From the NCBI GenBank assembly GCA_001001625.1, contig LCKU01000021.1, positions 1 to 8,182 on the forward strand: DNA of 8,182 nt. Direction: 5' to 3'. Shown here piece by piece: positions 1 through 6,691 of the stretch; positions within the stretch are counted from its first letter, which is position 1, and every line of letters begins with the position of its first letter. This stretch comes from Parcubacteria group bacterium GW2011_GWA2_45_30. GTDB lineage: Bacteria; Patescibacteriota; Minisyncoccia; Sungbacterales; HO2-52-23. The position numbers and the translations under genes are program-made. The notes beneath the pieces were generated by a model. That model was given only the letters and a program-made list of their open reading frames with translations. It had not been told where the DNA came from and did not search any database.

Positions 1-2951
1 CCGCCCAAAGGCTGTTGGGTAATCAGGGAATATGGTCCAATGGATCGCATATGGATTTTATCTTCCACCAAATGAATCAATTTCATAATATATATGTTGC
101 CTACCGTAATTTTTTTTCCAAAACGCTCGCCGGTTCTTCCGTCATAAAGCGGCACTTTGCCATCCTCCGGCAGTCCGGCTTTTTTAAGTTCGCCTTTTAT
201 TTCCTCTTCCGTGGCGCCGGCCAACGCCGGGGTTACCGCGCGATATTGGAGTTTTTGCGCAGCCCAGCCAAGATGGGTTTCCAAAATCTGTCCAAGATTC
301 ATGCGGGATGCAACGCCCAGAGGATTTAAAATAATATCCACCGGCGTTCCGTCCTCCAAATGCGGCATATCCTCCACCGGCAGAATTTTGGAAATAACGC
401 CTTTATTTCCATGCCGTCCGGCCAATTTATCGCCCACCGCTACTTTGCGCAGCTGGGCCACTTCAGCCTGTATGCGTTTGATCACGCCGGCCTCCAATTT
501 GTCTCCGCGCTCGCGCGAAAATACTTTTATCCCGACTATGCGGCCCCGTTTGCCGTGCGGCAAACGGAGAGAGGTGTCCTTCACATCGCGCGCCTTTTCG
601 CCGAAAATCGCGCGTAAAAGTTTTTCCTCGGGCGTTAAATCCGATTCGCCCTTTGGCGAAATTTTGCCTATCAAAATGTCGCCCGAGCGTACTTCAGCCC
701 CAATCTGCACTATCCCGTCTTCATCCAAATTTTTTAATTTTTCCTCTCCGACATTCGGAATATCATGGGTCGTGATTTCCGGTCCAAGTTTAGTATCGCG
801 CACATCAACCGAAAAGTCTTCTATGTGCATTGAAGTAAACCGGTCATTTTCCAGAAGCCGCTCCGAAAGAATAATGGCATCCTCATAATTTGCCCCGGAC
901 CAGGAAAGAAATGCCACCAGCACATTTTGTCCGAGTGCCAGCTGACCGTCATCAATGGACGAACTATCCGCCAAAATATCGCCCCTCTTCACTTTATCCC
1001 CGCGGCGCGCAATCGGACGCTGTCGGATCACGGTAAATGCATTGGTGCGCAAAAATGAAACCAGCGGGTATATTTTCATTTTTCCATTTTTATATTTTAT
1101 CCTGATTTCGCGCGCATCGGATGCTTCCACGACTCCGGCCTCTTCAGCCAAAATAATCCGTCCGGAATGGCGGGCCGCATCAACTTCAACTCCGGTTCCA
1201 ACATACGGCGCGTCGGCGCGAACGCAGGGCACGGCTTGGCGCTGCATGTTTGAACCCATAAGCGCGCGATTGGCGTCATCATGTTCCAAAAACGGAATCA
1301 AACTCGTGGCAATCGAAATTGCCTGCTGGGGAGAAACATCCATATAATGAAGGTCTTTCCTATCAATAACTCCCGGGTTTCCATGAATGCGCGCCTCCAC
1401 CCGCTCAGCCATAATATTTCCATCCTCATCAACCGCAACACCAGCATGCGCAATATTTACCTTGGCCTCGGATGACGCATCTAAATATTCAATTTCTCCA
1501 AGAATCCGACCGTCGGATATTTTCAGATATGGCGTCTCAATCAGGCCTAAATCGCTTAAACGGGCATAGCCTGACATGTGCCCCACCAGTCCGATATTTG
1601 GGCCTTCAGGCGTCTGAATCGGACAGATTCTTCCGTAATGCGAAGGGTGCACGTCCCGCACTTCAAATCCGGCGCGCTCGCGCTGTAATCCACCGGGACC
1701 CATGGCCGATAATCTGCGTTTATGTTCAAGTTCGGATAAAGGATTAATTTGATCCATGAATTGGGAAAGCTGGGAAGAGGTAAAAAATTCCTTGACCGAA
1801 GCCATAAACGGCCGCGCATTTACAAGTTGCGCCGGAGTAAGCGTAACCGGATCAAGGGTTGACATGCGATCCTTTACGATTCTGGCCATGCGCGCAACAC
1901 CCACCCGCAGCTTATTTTGCAAAAGTTCCCCTACGCAGCGCACCCGGCGATTTCCCAGATGATCAATATCGTCAACCACGGCATCGGAGGAACTATTCAA
2001 GCGAATGATCTCGCGGATAATTGCGGTGATTTCCTCCGCTCCGAGCACCCGGTCTTTAGGATCTTTCACATTTTTTTTGAATCCCAGGCGCTGATTTAAT
2101 TTAAAACGTCCCACTTCAGCCAAGTCATAGCGATCCACCCCAAACATAGCCCGAATAAGCGAGCGGGCGTTATCCACGGCAGCCAGATCGCCGGGCCGAA
2201 TACGACGGTATATTTCAATGAACGCTTCATCCGCATTTTTGGACGAATCGCGCTCAAGAGTTTTTTGCATATATTGTATTTCGCCGGTGTCAATATCCTT
2301 AAAAAGTTCAAGTATTGCATTGTTGTCAGCCACCCCAAAAATCCTTAAAAGCACCGAGGCCGGAACTTTGCGTTTACGATCAATCTTCACCTGAATGGCG
2401 CCGTCCGAATCGGTCTCAAACTCAAGCCAGGCCCCGCGATTCGGAATTACTTTGGCTCCGAATAATTTTCTCCCCCGATTCAAATAGGCGGTAAAATAAA
2501 CGCCGGAGGAACGGATAAGCTGGGAAACCACTACGCGCTCCACCCCGTTCACCACAAAAGTTCCACGCGGAGTCATCAGAGGGAAATCTCCCAAATAAAC
2601 CTCCTGTTCTTTCACTTCTTTGGTTTTGGAATTAGTCAAACGCACGCGCACGCGAAGCGGAGCTTCATACGAAAGATTATTTTCCCGCGCCTGAGCTTCG
2701 GTGTATTTCGGTTCATCAAGATAATAGTCGGCAAATTCAAATGCCAGACCCTGTCCGCCGAATTCTTCCTTAATGGGCGAGGATTCGCCGAAAAGTTCTT
2801 TCAGCCCGATTTTGAAAAACCACTTATATGAATTTATTTGAATTTCGGCGAGTTCCGGCAAAGACAAACGCGACGTTTTATATCTTGAAAAAATTTTTTT
2901 GTCCATCCCGTTAAAGATATAACTTCGATACGAAATCTTTGAATGACCCAT
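1..2951 (-). CDS. rpoB: DNA-directed RNA polymerase subunit beta, 3' end cut off by window
   Basis: Catalytic beta subunit of RNA polymerase. The minus-strand frame is open without a stop over 983 visible codons and ends at the window edge within the conserved motif SLITQQPLG, so roughly the last hundred residues are missing. Visible landmarks, numbered from the start at 2951: the rifampicin-pocket segment SQLSQFMDQINPLSELEHKR around residues 394-413, followed by RRLSAMGPGG and by PIQTPEGPNIGL; GANYEDAIILSERL with the acidic pair E690/D691; and the active-site loop DKLAGRHGNKG with lysines 842 and 850. The rifampicin pocket lies about 115 residues earlier than in E. coli, which fits absence of the E. 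coli-type insertion. Rifampicin contact residues D, H and S (E. coli 516, 526, 531) are intact. The frame opens after a stop at 2970-2972. The start at 2951 gives an N-terminus MGHSKISYRS; an ATG at 2906 (MDKKIFSRYK) is equally plausible and closer to typical RpoB N-termini. Neither has a clear Shine-Dalgarno site. Confidence 0.97.
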   Translation of the reverse strand, partial: MGHSKISYRSYIFNGMDKKIFSRYKTSRLSLPELAEIQINSYKWFFKIGLKELFGESSPIKEEFGGQGLAFEFADYYLDEPKYTEAQARENNLSYEAPLRVRVRLTNSKTKEVKEQEVYLGDFPLMTPRGTFVVNGVERVVVSQLIRSSGVYFTAYLNRGRKLFGAKVIPNRGAWLEFETDSDGAIQVKIDRKRKVPASVLLRIFGVADNNAILELFKDIDTGEIQYMQKTLERDSSKNADEAFIEIYRRIRPGDLAAVDNARSLIRAMFGVDRYDLAEVGRFKLNQRLGFKKNVKDPKDRVLGAEEITAIIREIIRLNSSSDAVVDDIDHLGNRRVRCVGELLQNKLRVGVARMARIVKDRMSTLDPVTLTPAQLVNARPFMASVKEFFTSSQLSQFMDQINPLSELEHKRRLSAMGPGGLQRERAGFEVRDVHPSHYGRICPIQTPEGPNIGLVGHMSGYARLSDLGLIETPYLKISDGRILGEIEYLDASSEAKVNIAHAGVAVDEDGNIMAERVEARIHGNPGVIDRKDLHYMDVSPQQAISIATSLIPFLEHDDANRALMGSNMQRQAVPCVRADAPYVGTGVEVDAARHSGRIILAEEAGVVEASDAREIRIKYKNGKMKIYPLVSFLRTNAFTVIRQRPIARRGDKVKRGDILADSSSIDDGQLALGQNVLVAFLSWSGANYEDAIILSERLLENDRFTSMHIEDFSVDVRDTKLGPEITTHDIPNVGEEKLKNLDEDGIVQIGAEVRSGDILIGKISPKGESDLTPEEKLLRAIFGEKARDVKDTSLRLPHGKRGRIVGIKVFSRERGDKLEAGVIKRIQAEVAQLRKVAVGDKLAGRHGNKGVISKILPVEDMPHLEDGTPVDIILNPLGVASRMNLGQILETHLGWAAQKLQYRAVTPALAGATEEEIKGELKKAGLPEDGKVPLYDGRTGERFGKKITVGNIYIMKLIHLVEDKIHMRSIGPYSLITQQPLG

Positions 2952-3201
2952 GCCTACAAAGACACATCGTTACAAAATTACATCTCGTCGTATAAATCTC
3001 CAACGTGATACATTGACGATTGCTAATGTTTATATTCTAATCTTAAAAAATGAAACAAAAAAATACGAACCCAAAAATCCCTCCACTTGGGGTTTAACAT
3101 TAACTTTTGCGACTATTCAGTAATTTCGCAAATAGTTGAATTATTTAAAAATTTGATATATATGCGACTCTTTCGTATTACTGCGCCTCAATTCGAAATA
3201 T
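2952..3201 (-). promoter_or_regulatory. Long 5' leader of rpoB
   Basis: If transcription begins about seven bases past the -10 of the promoter at 3208-3236, rpoB has an untranslated leader of about 250 nt (about 295 nt with the 2906 start). No ORF of note is seen in it. On the minus strand it contains a weak hairpin, AACCC at 3090-3094 paired with GGGTT at 3068-3072, followed within a few bases by a run of seven T at about 3056-3063, which resembles an attenuator. At 3106-3136 two overlapping pairings compete: TTGCGA with TCGCAA, and ACTATT with AATAGT. An autoregulatory or attenuating role is an inference only. Confidence 0.35.
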
Positions 3202-3207
3202 AAACTA

Positions 3208-3236
3208 ATATTACTCGTTAATTGTGTGTATGTCAA
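3208..3236 (-). promoter_or_regulatory. Sigma70-type promoter driving rpoB
   Basis: On the minus strand there is a perfect -35 TTGACA (complement of 3231-3236), a 17-bp spacer (3214-3230), and a -10 TAATAT (complement of 3208-3213; 4 of 6 consensus positions). The predicted transcript runs leftward into rpoB. The -35 element directly abuts the inverted-repeat copy at 3236-3249, so the repeat forms the upstream edge of the promoter. Confidence 0.7.
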
Positions 3237-3340
3237 CCCCGTTAGAGGCACAATTATCCACAGCTATTTATTTTCGAGATAATACATCAAGGAACCGGAT
3301 TGCTGGCAGTTATCAACTGATAGTACGCCTCTAACGGGGT
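3236..3340. repeat. Perfect 14-bp inverted repeat (CCCGTTAGA family, pair 1)
   Basis: ACCCCGTTAGAGGC at 3236-3249 is exactly repeated in inverse orientation at 3327-3340 (GCCTCTAACGGGGT), enclosing 77 bp. The enclosed DNA carries a perfect DnaA box and a small hairpin (CAGTT 3307-3311 with AACTG 3315-3319). The same CCCGTTAGA core recurs in two other inverted pairs in this window (6534-6596 and 6692-6797). The function is unknown; it could be a dispersed palindromic element. Confidence 0.85.
3254..3262 (+). promoter_or_regulatory. DnaA box, perfect consensus
   Basis: TTATCCACA matches the classical DnaA box exactly. It lies in the divergent intergenic region between rpoB and the rightward operon, inside the inverted repeat. 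A near match (CTATCCACA, 8 of 9) lies at 3352-3360 in the same orientation. Binding is not shown by sequence alone. Confidence 0.5.
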
Positions 3341-3351
3341 CAATACCCCAT

Positions 3352-3360
3352 CTATCCACA
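3352..3360 (+). promoter_or_regulatory. DnaA box, 8 of 9
   Basis: CTATCCACA differs from TTATCCACA only at the first base. It lies six bases upstream of the -35 of the rightward promoter and in the same orientation as the perfect box at 3254-3262, so a bound DnaA could affect that promoter. A more degenerate site, TTATCAACT, lies at 3310-3318. Confidence 0.35.
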
Positions 3361-3366
3361 GTGCTG

Positions 3367-3396
3367 TTGCATAAATAACAGCTTACATGCTAAAAT
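3367..3396 (+). promoter_or_regulatory. Extended -10 promoter for the 3403-6428 operon
   Basis: -35 TTGCAT (3367-3372), an 18-bp spacer, and -10 TAAAAT (3391-3396) preceded by the TGC of an extended -10 (3388-3390). The predicted transcription start falls at about 3402-3404, on or next to the ATG at 3403, and no Shine-Dalgarno sequence precedes that ATG, so the first gene is probably translated from a leaderless mRNA. The promoter resembles the one at 6442-6470, which has the same TTGCAT and TGCTA. Confidence 0.6.
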
Positions 3397-3402
3397 CAAA
3401 AA

Positions 3403-3738
3403 ATGGGATTTCTACTTAAATTCATCGGGCGCGTTATACTAAATGCCGCCGCATTATATGCCGCGGACGAATTATTGACCGGATTTACCCGCAACGGCGG
3501 TTGGGAAATACTGCTGGCCGGAGCGGTAATTTTGGCGCTTCTTAATACTTTCCTCAAGCCGATCCTCCGCCTTATTACTTTTCCGTTGCGCTGGATCACG
3601 CTCGGACTTTTTAATATAGTCATCGCTATGGTAATTCTCTGGATATTTGATTTTCTAGCCGTGCAGTTTACTGTTGACGGCATAACTACTCTTTTCCTGG
3701 CGGCGTTGATAGTTATGTTAGCAAATTCATTTTTATGA
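3403..3738 (+). CDS. Small membrane protein of the PF04020 (YvlD / phage holin 4_2-like) family
   Basis: A 111-residue, strongly hydrophobic protein with about four predicted membrane segments: near residues 6-22, 35-57, 65-88 and 92-110. The segment NTFLKPILRLITFPLRWITL at about residues 48-67, with its run of Pro and Arg between two membrane helices, is typical of PF04020 membrane proteins, whose length is usually near 115 residues. The family name mentions holins but its function is not established; nothing here suggests a phage. It is the first gene of the rightward operon and its stop overlaps the secG start (ATGA at 3735-3738), so the two are probably translationally coupled. The start follows the extended -10 promoter so closely that the message is probably leaderless. 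The family call is by recognition, not by search. Confidence 0.85.
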   Translation: MGFLLKFIGRVILNAAALYAADELLTGFTRNGGWEILLAGAVILALLNTFLKPILRLITFPLRWITLGLFNIVIAMVILWIFDFLAVQFTVDGITTLFLAALIVMLANSFL

Positions 3739-3953
3739 AAACCGTTTTGATCATCATACAACTTATTGTTTCTGTGCTTCTGGCCGGGGCCATACTTTTG
3801 CAGCAGCGCGGAGGAGGATTGTCCCCGGTATTTGGCGGAGAAGGGGCGGTATATCGTACCCGCCGCGGCATGGAAAAAACACTTTTTATCGGCACCATAA
3901 TCCTGGCGGCACTATTTTTTATAGTCGGCTTACTAAACCTTATATTACAATAA
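3735..3953 (+). CDS. secG: Preprotein translocase subunit SecG
   Basis: A 72-residue protein with the SecG layout: membrane helix 1 at about residues 3-21, the conserved cytoplasmic segment LLQQRGGGLSPVFGGEG at about 22-38, and helix 2 at about 50-71. SecG supports SecA-driven export through SecYE. The length is at the short end of the bacterial range, as is usual for streamlined genomes. Its ATG overlaps the stop of the preceding membrane protein gene by four bases, which indicates coupled translation and makes the start secure. The next gene begins 11 nt after the stop. Confidence 0.95.
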   Translation: MKTVLIIIQLIVSVLLAGAILLQQRGGGLSPVFGGEGAVYRTRRGMEKTLFIGTIILAALFFIVGLLNLILQ

Positions 3954-3964
3954 ATTAAGGCACA

Positions 3965-5701
3965 GTGGATCTCATACGACTTATCCGCAACTGGAGATTA
4001 TTTGGTTTCAAAAAGCTTCTCTATCTTCCGCATATATTAGAGCCCGTGGAGAAGCGATTTTTTATACTGCTTTTTGTGCTGGCGCTTGCCAGCGGCGCCG
4101 TACTTCTGATGCGTGAATACCGGGCATTCACTATCCAGGTCCCGGATATCGGCGGAACGTTTAAAGAAGGCATGTTGCGGGAACCGCGTTTGATAAATCC
4201 CTTATATGCGGCACACGACACGGACCGTGATATATCCCGGCTTGTGTATTCCGGACTCCTCACCTATTCAGAAAATGGAAACATCATAAACGACCTTGCG
4301 GAAAAATATGAAATAAGCGAAAACGGGAAAACATACACCCTAACGCTTCGAGAAAATGCGCTGTGGCATGACGCAAAAAAAGTCAGCGCCAATGACGTTA
4401 TTTTTACCGTACAGACCCTGCAAAATCCGCAGTATAAAAGCGTATACCGCGCCAATTGGCTAGGCGTAAATGCGGAGAAAATTGACGAACGGACAATTAA
4501 ATTCACGCTCCGAACCGCCTATACTCCGTTTATTGAAAACCTTACGCTCGGAATCCTGCCCAAACACATCTGGGAAAGCGCCGGACCGGAACAGACGCTT
4601 ATACACGAAAATAATCTAAAACCAATCGGCTCCGGACCTTTTAAATTTAAAGAGTTTAATCAAAATAAAGAAGGAGAGATAACTTCGTATATTCTTGAAC
4701 GAAACCGGAATTATTACCGCGAAGGCCCGTATATCAAAACCGTTAATTTCCTATTTTTTAAAACAACCGATGAACTTCTAATTGCGTGGCGGCGCAAAAC
4801 AATTGACGGATTTTCCATTGCCGGCGAAAAATCAGCGACAGAAGTTGTCGGACGCGGCAAGGATATACTGCGCACAATTCCCATGCCGCGGATCGTCGGA
4901 CTATTTTTCAATGAGAAGCAGGCGGCTCCGCTTGCTGATAAAAAAGTCCGAAGCGCCATCGCGTACGCCCTGCAAAAAGAGGAATTGGTGAAAATTCCCG
5001 CCGGAGGAGTTGTAACCGCTGATTATCCAATCCCCTTCTTTCCAATCCAGGCCGCGGATAAATTCAAGGTACTGACTTTTGACCCATCGGCCGCCGTAAA
5101 ACTTCTGGAAGAATCCGGCTGGAAAGACGAAAATAATAACGGTATTCGCGAAAAAAAAGAAAAAAATAAAGGGAAAGAAACCATAAAACAGCTACGGCTT
5201 ACTTTAACAACATCGGACTGGCCGGAACTTATCCTGATGGCGGAGAAAATAAAAGAGATGCTCGGCGCTGTTGGAATTGAAATAAGCATTGAAGTAAAAA
5301 GTTTTGCCGAACTTGAAACATCCGTGATCCGCCCGCGTAACTTTGACATGCTGCTTTTCGGCGAGGTTTATGGGTATGAGCCCGACCCATTTGCATTCTG
5401 GCACTCCTCCCAAATAAAAGACCCGGGCTTAAATATTGCGCTCTACGCCAATAAAAAAGCGGACGCTCTGCTGGAGGAGGCGCGCCGGACTTCTGACAAA
5501 GAACTTCGCTCCAAAAAATTTGAGGAGTTCTCCAAAATCCTCTCCGCGGATATTCCGGCCGTATTTCTCTATACCCAAAACTTCCTCTACGTCCTGCCGC
5601 CGAATATACAAGGAGCCGAAATTGAACGCATTGGCCTTCCGGCAGACCGATTTAATGAGATAAATAAATGGTATATAAAAACCCGGCGAGTTTTTCAATA
5701 G
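3965..5701 (+). CDS. Peptide-type ABC transporter substrate-binding protein (SBP_bac_5 family), membrane-anchored
   Basis: A 578-residue protein resembling OppA/DppA-type family 5 solute-binding proteins (PF00496). Seen in sequence: the N-terminal family segment EPRLINPLYAAHDTDRDISR and LVYSGLLTYSENGNII at about residues 73-108, then the region around ALWHDAKKVSANDVIFTV, and a C-terminal lobe with FDMLLFGEVYGYEPDPFAFW. The N-terminus has a basic cytoplasmic stretch and a single hydrophobic segment at about residues 32-49, with no lipobox cysteine, so the protein is probably held by a membrane helix and faces outward. The start is GTG with AAGG four bases upstream (3957-3960). It probably captures peptides from the surroundings, but no permease or ATPase gene lies in the window. 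It sits in an operon after secG, 11 nt downstream, and is followed after 4 nt by the nucleotidyltransferase gene. A charged KKEKNKGKE stretch near residue 397 looks like a lineage-specific loop. Confidence 0.92.
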   Translation: MDLIRLIRNWRLFGFKKLLYLPHILEPVEKRFFILLFVLALASGAVLLMREYRAFTIQVPDIGGTFKEGMLREPRLINPLYAAHDTDRDISRLVYSGLLTYSENGNIINDLAEKYEISENGKTYTLTLRENALWHDAKKVSANDVIFTVQTLQNPQYKSVYRANWLGVNAEKIDERTIKFTLRTAYTPFIENLTLGILPKHIWESAGPEQTLIHENNLKPIGSGPFKFKEFNQNKEGEITSYILERNRNYYREGPYIKTVNFLFFKTTDELLIAWRRKTIDGFSIAGEKSATEVVGRGKDILRTIPMPRIVGLFFNEKQAAPLADKKVRSAIAYALQKEELVKIPAGGVVTADYPIPFFPIQAADKFKVLTFDPSAAVKLLEESGWKDENNNGIREKKEKNKGKETIKQLRLTLTTSDWPELILMAEKIKEMLGAVGIEISIEVKSFAELETSVIRPRNFDMLLFGEVYGYEPDPFAFWHSSQIKDPGLNIALYANKKADALLEEARRTSDKELRSKKFEEFSKILSADIPAVFLYTQNFLYVLPPNIQGAEIERIGLPADRFNEINKWYIKTRRVFQ

Positions 5702-5705
5702 TCAT

Positions 5706-6428
5706 GTGGCGTTTCCACAATACGAACAATATATCGGCAAATCAAAGGAAGACCGGCGGGAACTAATCTCCAGCAATCCGGCGTTTGAACGAAAACGTTT
5801 TTTCCTGTCAAGAAATCCGGAAATAAAAAACTGGATAACGGGTTTAAAAGAAGTTCTCAAAGACGCGAAAGAGCGCTTTCCGGAAATAATCGGTTTTTCT
5901 ATTTACGGATCCTTAACCAAAGGATACGCTGAAAAATCATCAGACATTGATCTTAAAGTGTTTTTTGATAGGAGCAAATTGCCGCAAGAAATAAATGAGG
6001 ACATTAATAAGGATGGACTTGTTTATATTTTGAATAAACTCGCGAAAACGCTTTCGCTGGGCCAGAAACAAATTACAAATGTCAATCGAGATACGATAAG
6101 CAAGACCGAAATTAAAGAATATTGCCAGAATCTTTTAAAATACAATGACCAGATACTTTTTATAGAAGCAAATTTACACCGTTTAACGGACTTATTTTTA
6201 TTATCAATAAGCACGGAATTGCAGGAATATAGACGGGTATGCCTTGAAACACTTTCAGCCAGCGGGGAAAAAGGAGAAATAATATGGAAAAAACTGATGC
6301 AATTGCTTCATGAATTTGAAAATAAAGGATTTAGCCCCGAACTAAAAAAGAAACGCTTAAAACTGTACCCCAAAACGCTCGCAGAAGGGAAAAAATATTT
6401 TCTCCATCAAAACGCGGATATTGAATGA
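5706..6428 (+). CDS. Nucleotidyltransferase-fold protein (MNT / DNA polymerase beta superfamily)
   Basis: A 240-residue protein. Residues 63-86 contain the nucleotidyltransferase signature: IYGSLTKGYAEKSSDIDLKV, with G68-S69 followed ten residues later by the metal-binding pair D80-x-D82. This fits the hG[GS]x(9-13)Dh[DE]h pattern of the superfamily. The rest is mainly helical and charged and I do not recognise it; the third acidic residue of the active site cannot be placed with certainty. Members transfer nucleotides to antibiotics, proteins or RNA, and the substrate here cannot be told. The start is GTG at 5706; the frame is closed upstream by TAA at 5676-5678 and has no ATG near the start, so GTG is the only good choice. 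No Shine-Dalgarno site is evident. It starts 4 nt after the solute-binding protein gene and is probably co-transcribed with it; no terminator is seen after it. Confidence 0.85.
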   Translation: MAFPQYEQYIGKSKEDRRELISSNPAFERKRFFLSRNPEIKNWITGLKEVLKDAKERFPEIIGFSIYGSLTKGYAEKSSDIDLKVFFDRSKLPQEINEDINKDGLVYILNKLAKTLSLGQKQITNVNRDTISKTEIKEYCQNLLKYNDQILFIEANLHRLTDLFLLSISTELQEYRRVCLETLSASGEKGEIIWKKLMQLLHEFENKGFSPELKKKRLKLYPKTLAEGKKYFLHQNADIE

Positions 6429-6441
6429 ATAAAAACGCAAT

Positions 6442-6470
6442 TTGCATTTACTTCTACATTATGCTATACT
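6442..6470 (+). promoter_or_regulatory. Strong extended -10 promoter in the 6429-7161 intergenic region
   Basis: -35 TTGCAT (6442-6447), exactly 17 bp, then -10 TATACT (6465-6470) preceded by TGC (6462-6464), an extended -10. The predicted start is at about 6476-6478. No ORF follows closely; downstream come a long hairpin (6481-6528), the three-way palindrome (6534-6596) and, 226 nt further on, tRNA-Leu. It may therefore drive a non-coding RNA and/or the tRNA. Confidence 0.65.
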
Positions 6471-6478
6471 GTGGATAA
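6470..6478 (-). promoter_or_regulatory. DnaA box, perfect consensus, overlapping a predicted transcription start
   Basis: TGTGGATAA is the exact complement of TTATCCACA. It overlaps the last base of the -10 and spans the predicted transcription start of the promoter at 6442-6470. DnaA bound here would be expected to block that promoter. Chance occurrence cannot be excluded for a single 9-mer. Confidence 0.4.
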
Positions 6479-6480
6479 TG

Positions 6481-6528
6481 TAATCTTCCGGAGAGTGGCA
6501 GACAAAACCGCCTTTCTCCAGAGGATTA
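6481..6528 (+). other. Long hairpin at the 5' end of a predicted transcript
   Basis: Positions 6481-6494 pair with 6515-6528 in 12 Watson-Crick pairs, one G-U pair and one C-A mismatch. An inner GGC (6497-6499) can pair with GCC (6510-6512). The stem begins only a few bases after the predicted start of the 6442-6470 promoter, so it would form the very 5' end of the RNA and could protect it. There is no U-run directly after it, so it is not a standard terminator. Confidence 0.5.
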
Positions 6529-6533
6529 TTTAT

Positions 6534-6596
6534 CCCGTTAGAAGTCCGTCATCTTCGGATGACGGCAGACGCCTACGGCGTCTTACTTCTAACTGG
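6534..6596 (+). repeat. Three-way-junction palindrome with UUCG loop (CCCGTTAGA family, pair 2)
   Basis: The outer stem pairs CCCGTTAGAAGT (6534-6545) with ACTTCTAACTGG (6585-6596), 11 of 12 positions. Inside it lie two perfect hairpins side by side: CCGTCATC (6546-6553) with GATGACGG (6558-6565) closing a TTCG loop, and AGACGCC (6567-6573) with GGCGTCT (6577-6583) closing a TAC loop. The three helices leave only two bases unpaired apart from the loops and one mismatch. It could be a structured RNA domain, a processing site or a mobile palindromic element. It shares its outer core with the repeats at 3236-3340 and 6692-6797. Confidence 0.8.
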
Positions 6597-6691
6597 ACTC
6601 GTATCTCTTCTTAATTATATCAAAATAGTTTTTACATATTTTTGTTTATATTTTATTGAAATTTGCTGACGGGGCAGGCGCGTTGGTTCAT
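6597..6691. other. AT-rich spacer upstream of tRNA-Leu
   Basis: No gene is seen. The segment holds TTTACA at 6631-6636 and several TATATT/TTTATT-like hexamers at 6647-6657, but none at a convincing spacing, so a dedicated tRNA promoter here is possible and not supported. CTGACGGG at 6665-6672 can pair with CCCGTTAG at 6692-6699 (one G-U), competing with the stem that encloses the tRNA. Confidence 0.4.

Noticed and set aside
157..888. Long plus-strand frame of 243 codons over rpoB, and other plus-strand frames between 15 and 2099
   Set aside because: They are antisense to an unbroken, highly conserved rpoB and show no domain features.
1738..1779. Rifampicin-resistance substitutions in RpoB
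   Set aside because: Ile, Glu and Met at E. coli positions 518, 525 and 533 differ, but the main contact residues D516, H526 and S531 are unchanged; this looks like lineage variation.
3236..3340. CRISPR or transposon ends
   Set aside because: Only one inverted pair 77 bp apart, no regular spacers, no transposase gene and no clear target duplication.
6481..6528. Rho-independent terminator after the nucleotidyltransferase gene
   Set aside because: The hairpin follows a promoter, has a mismatch and a long loop, and no U-run follows.
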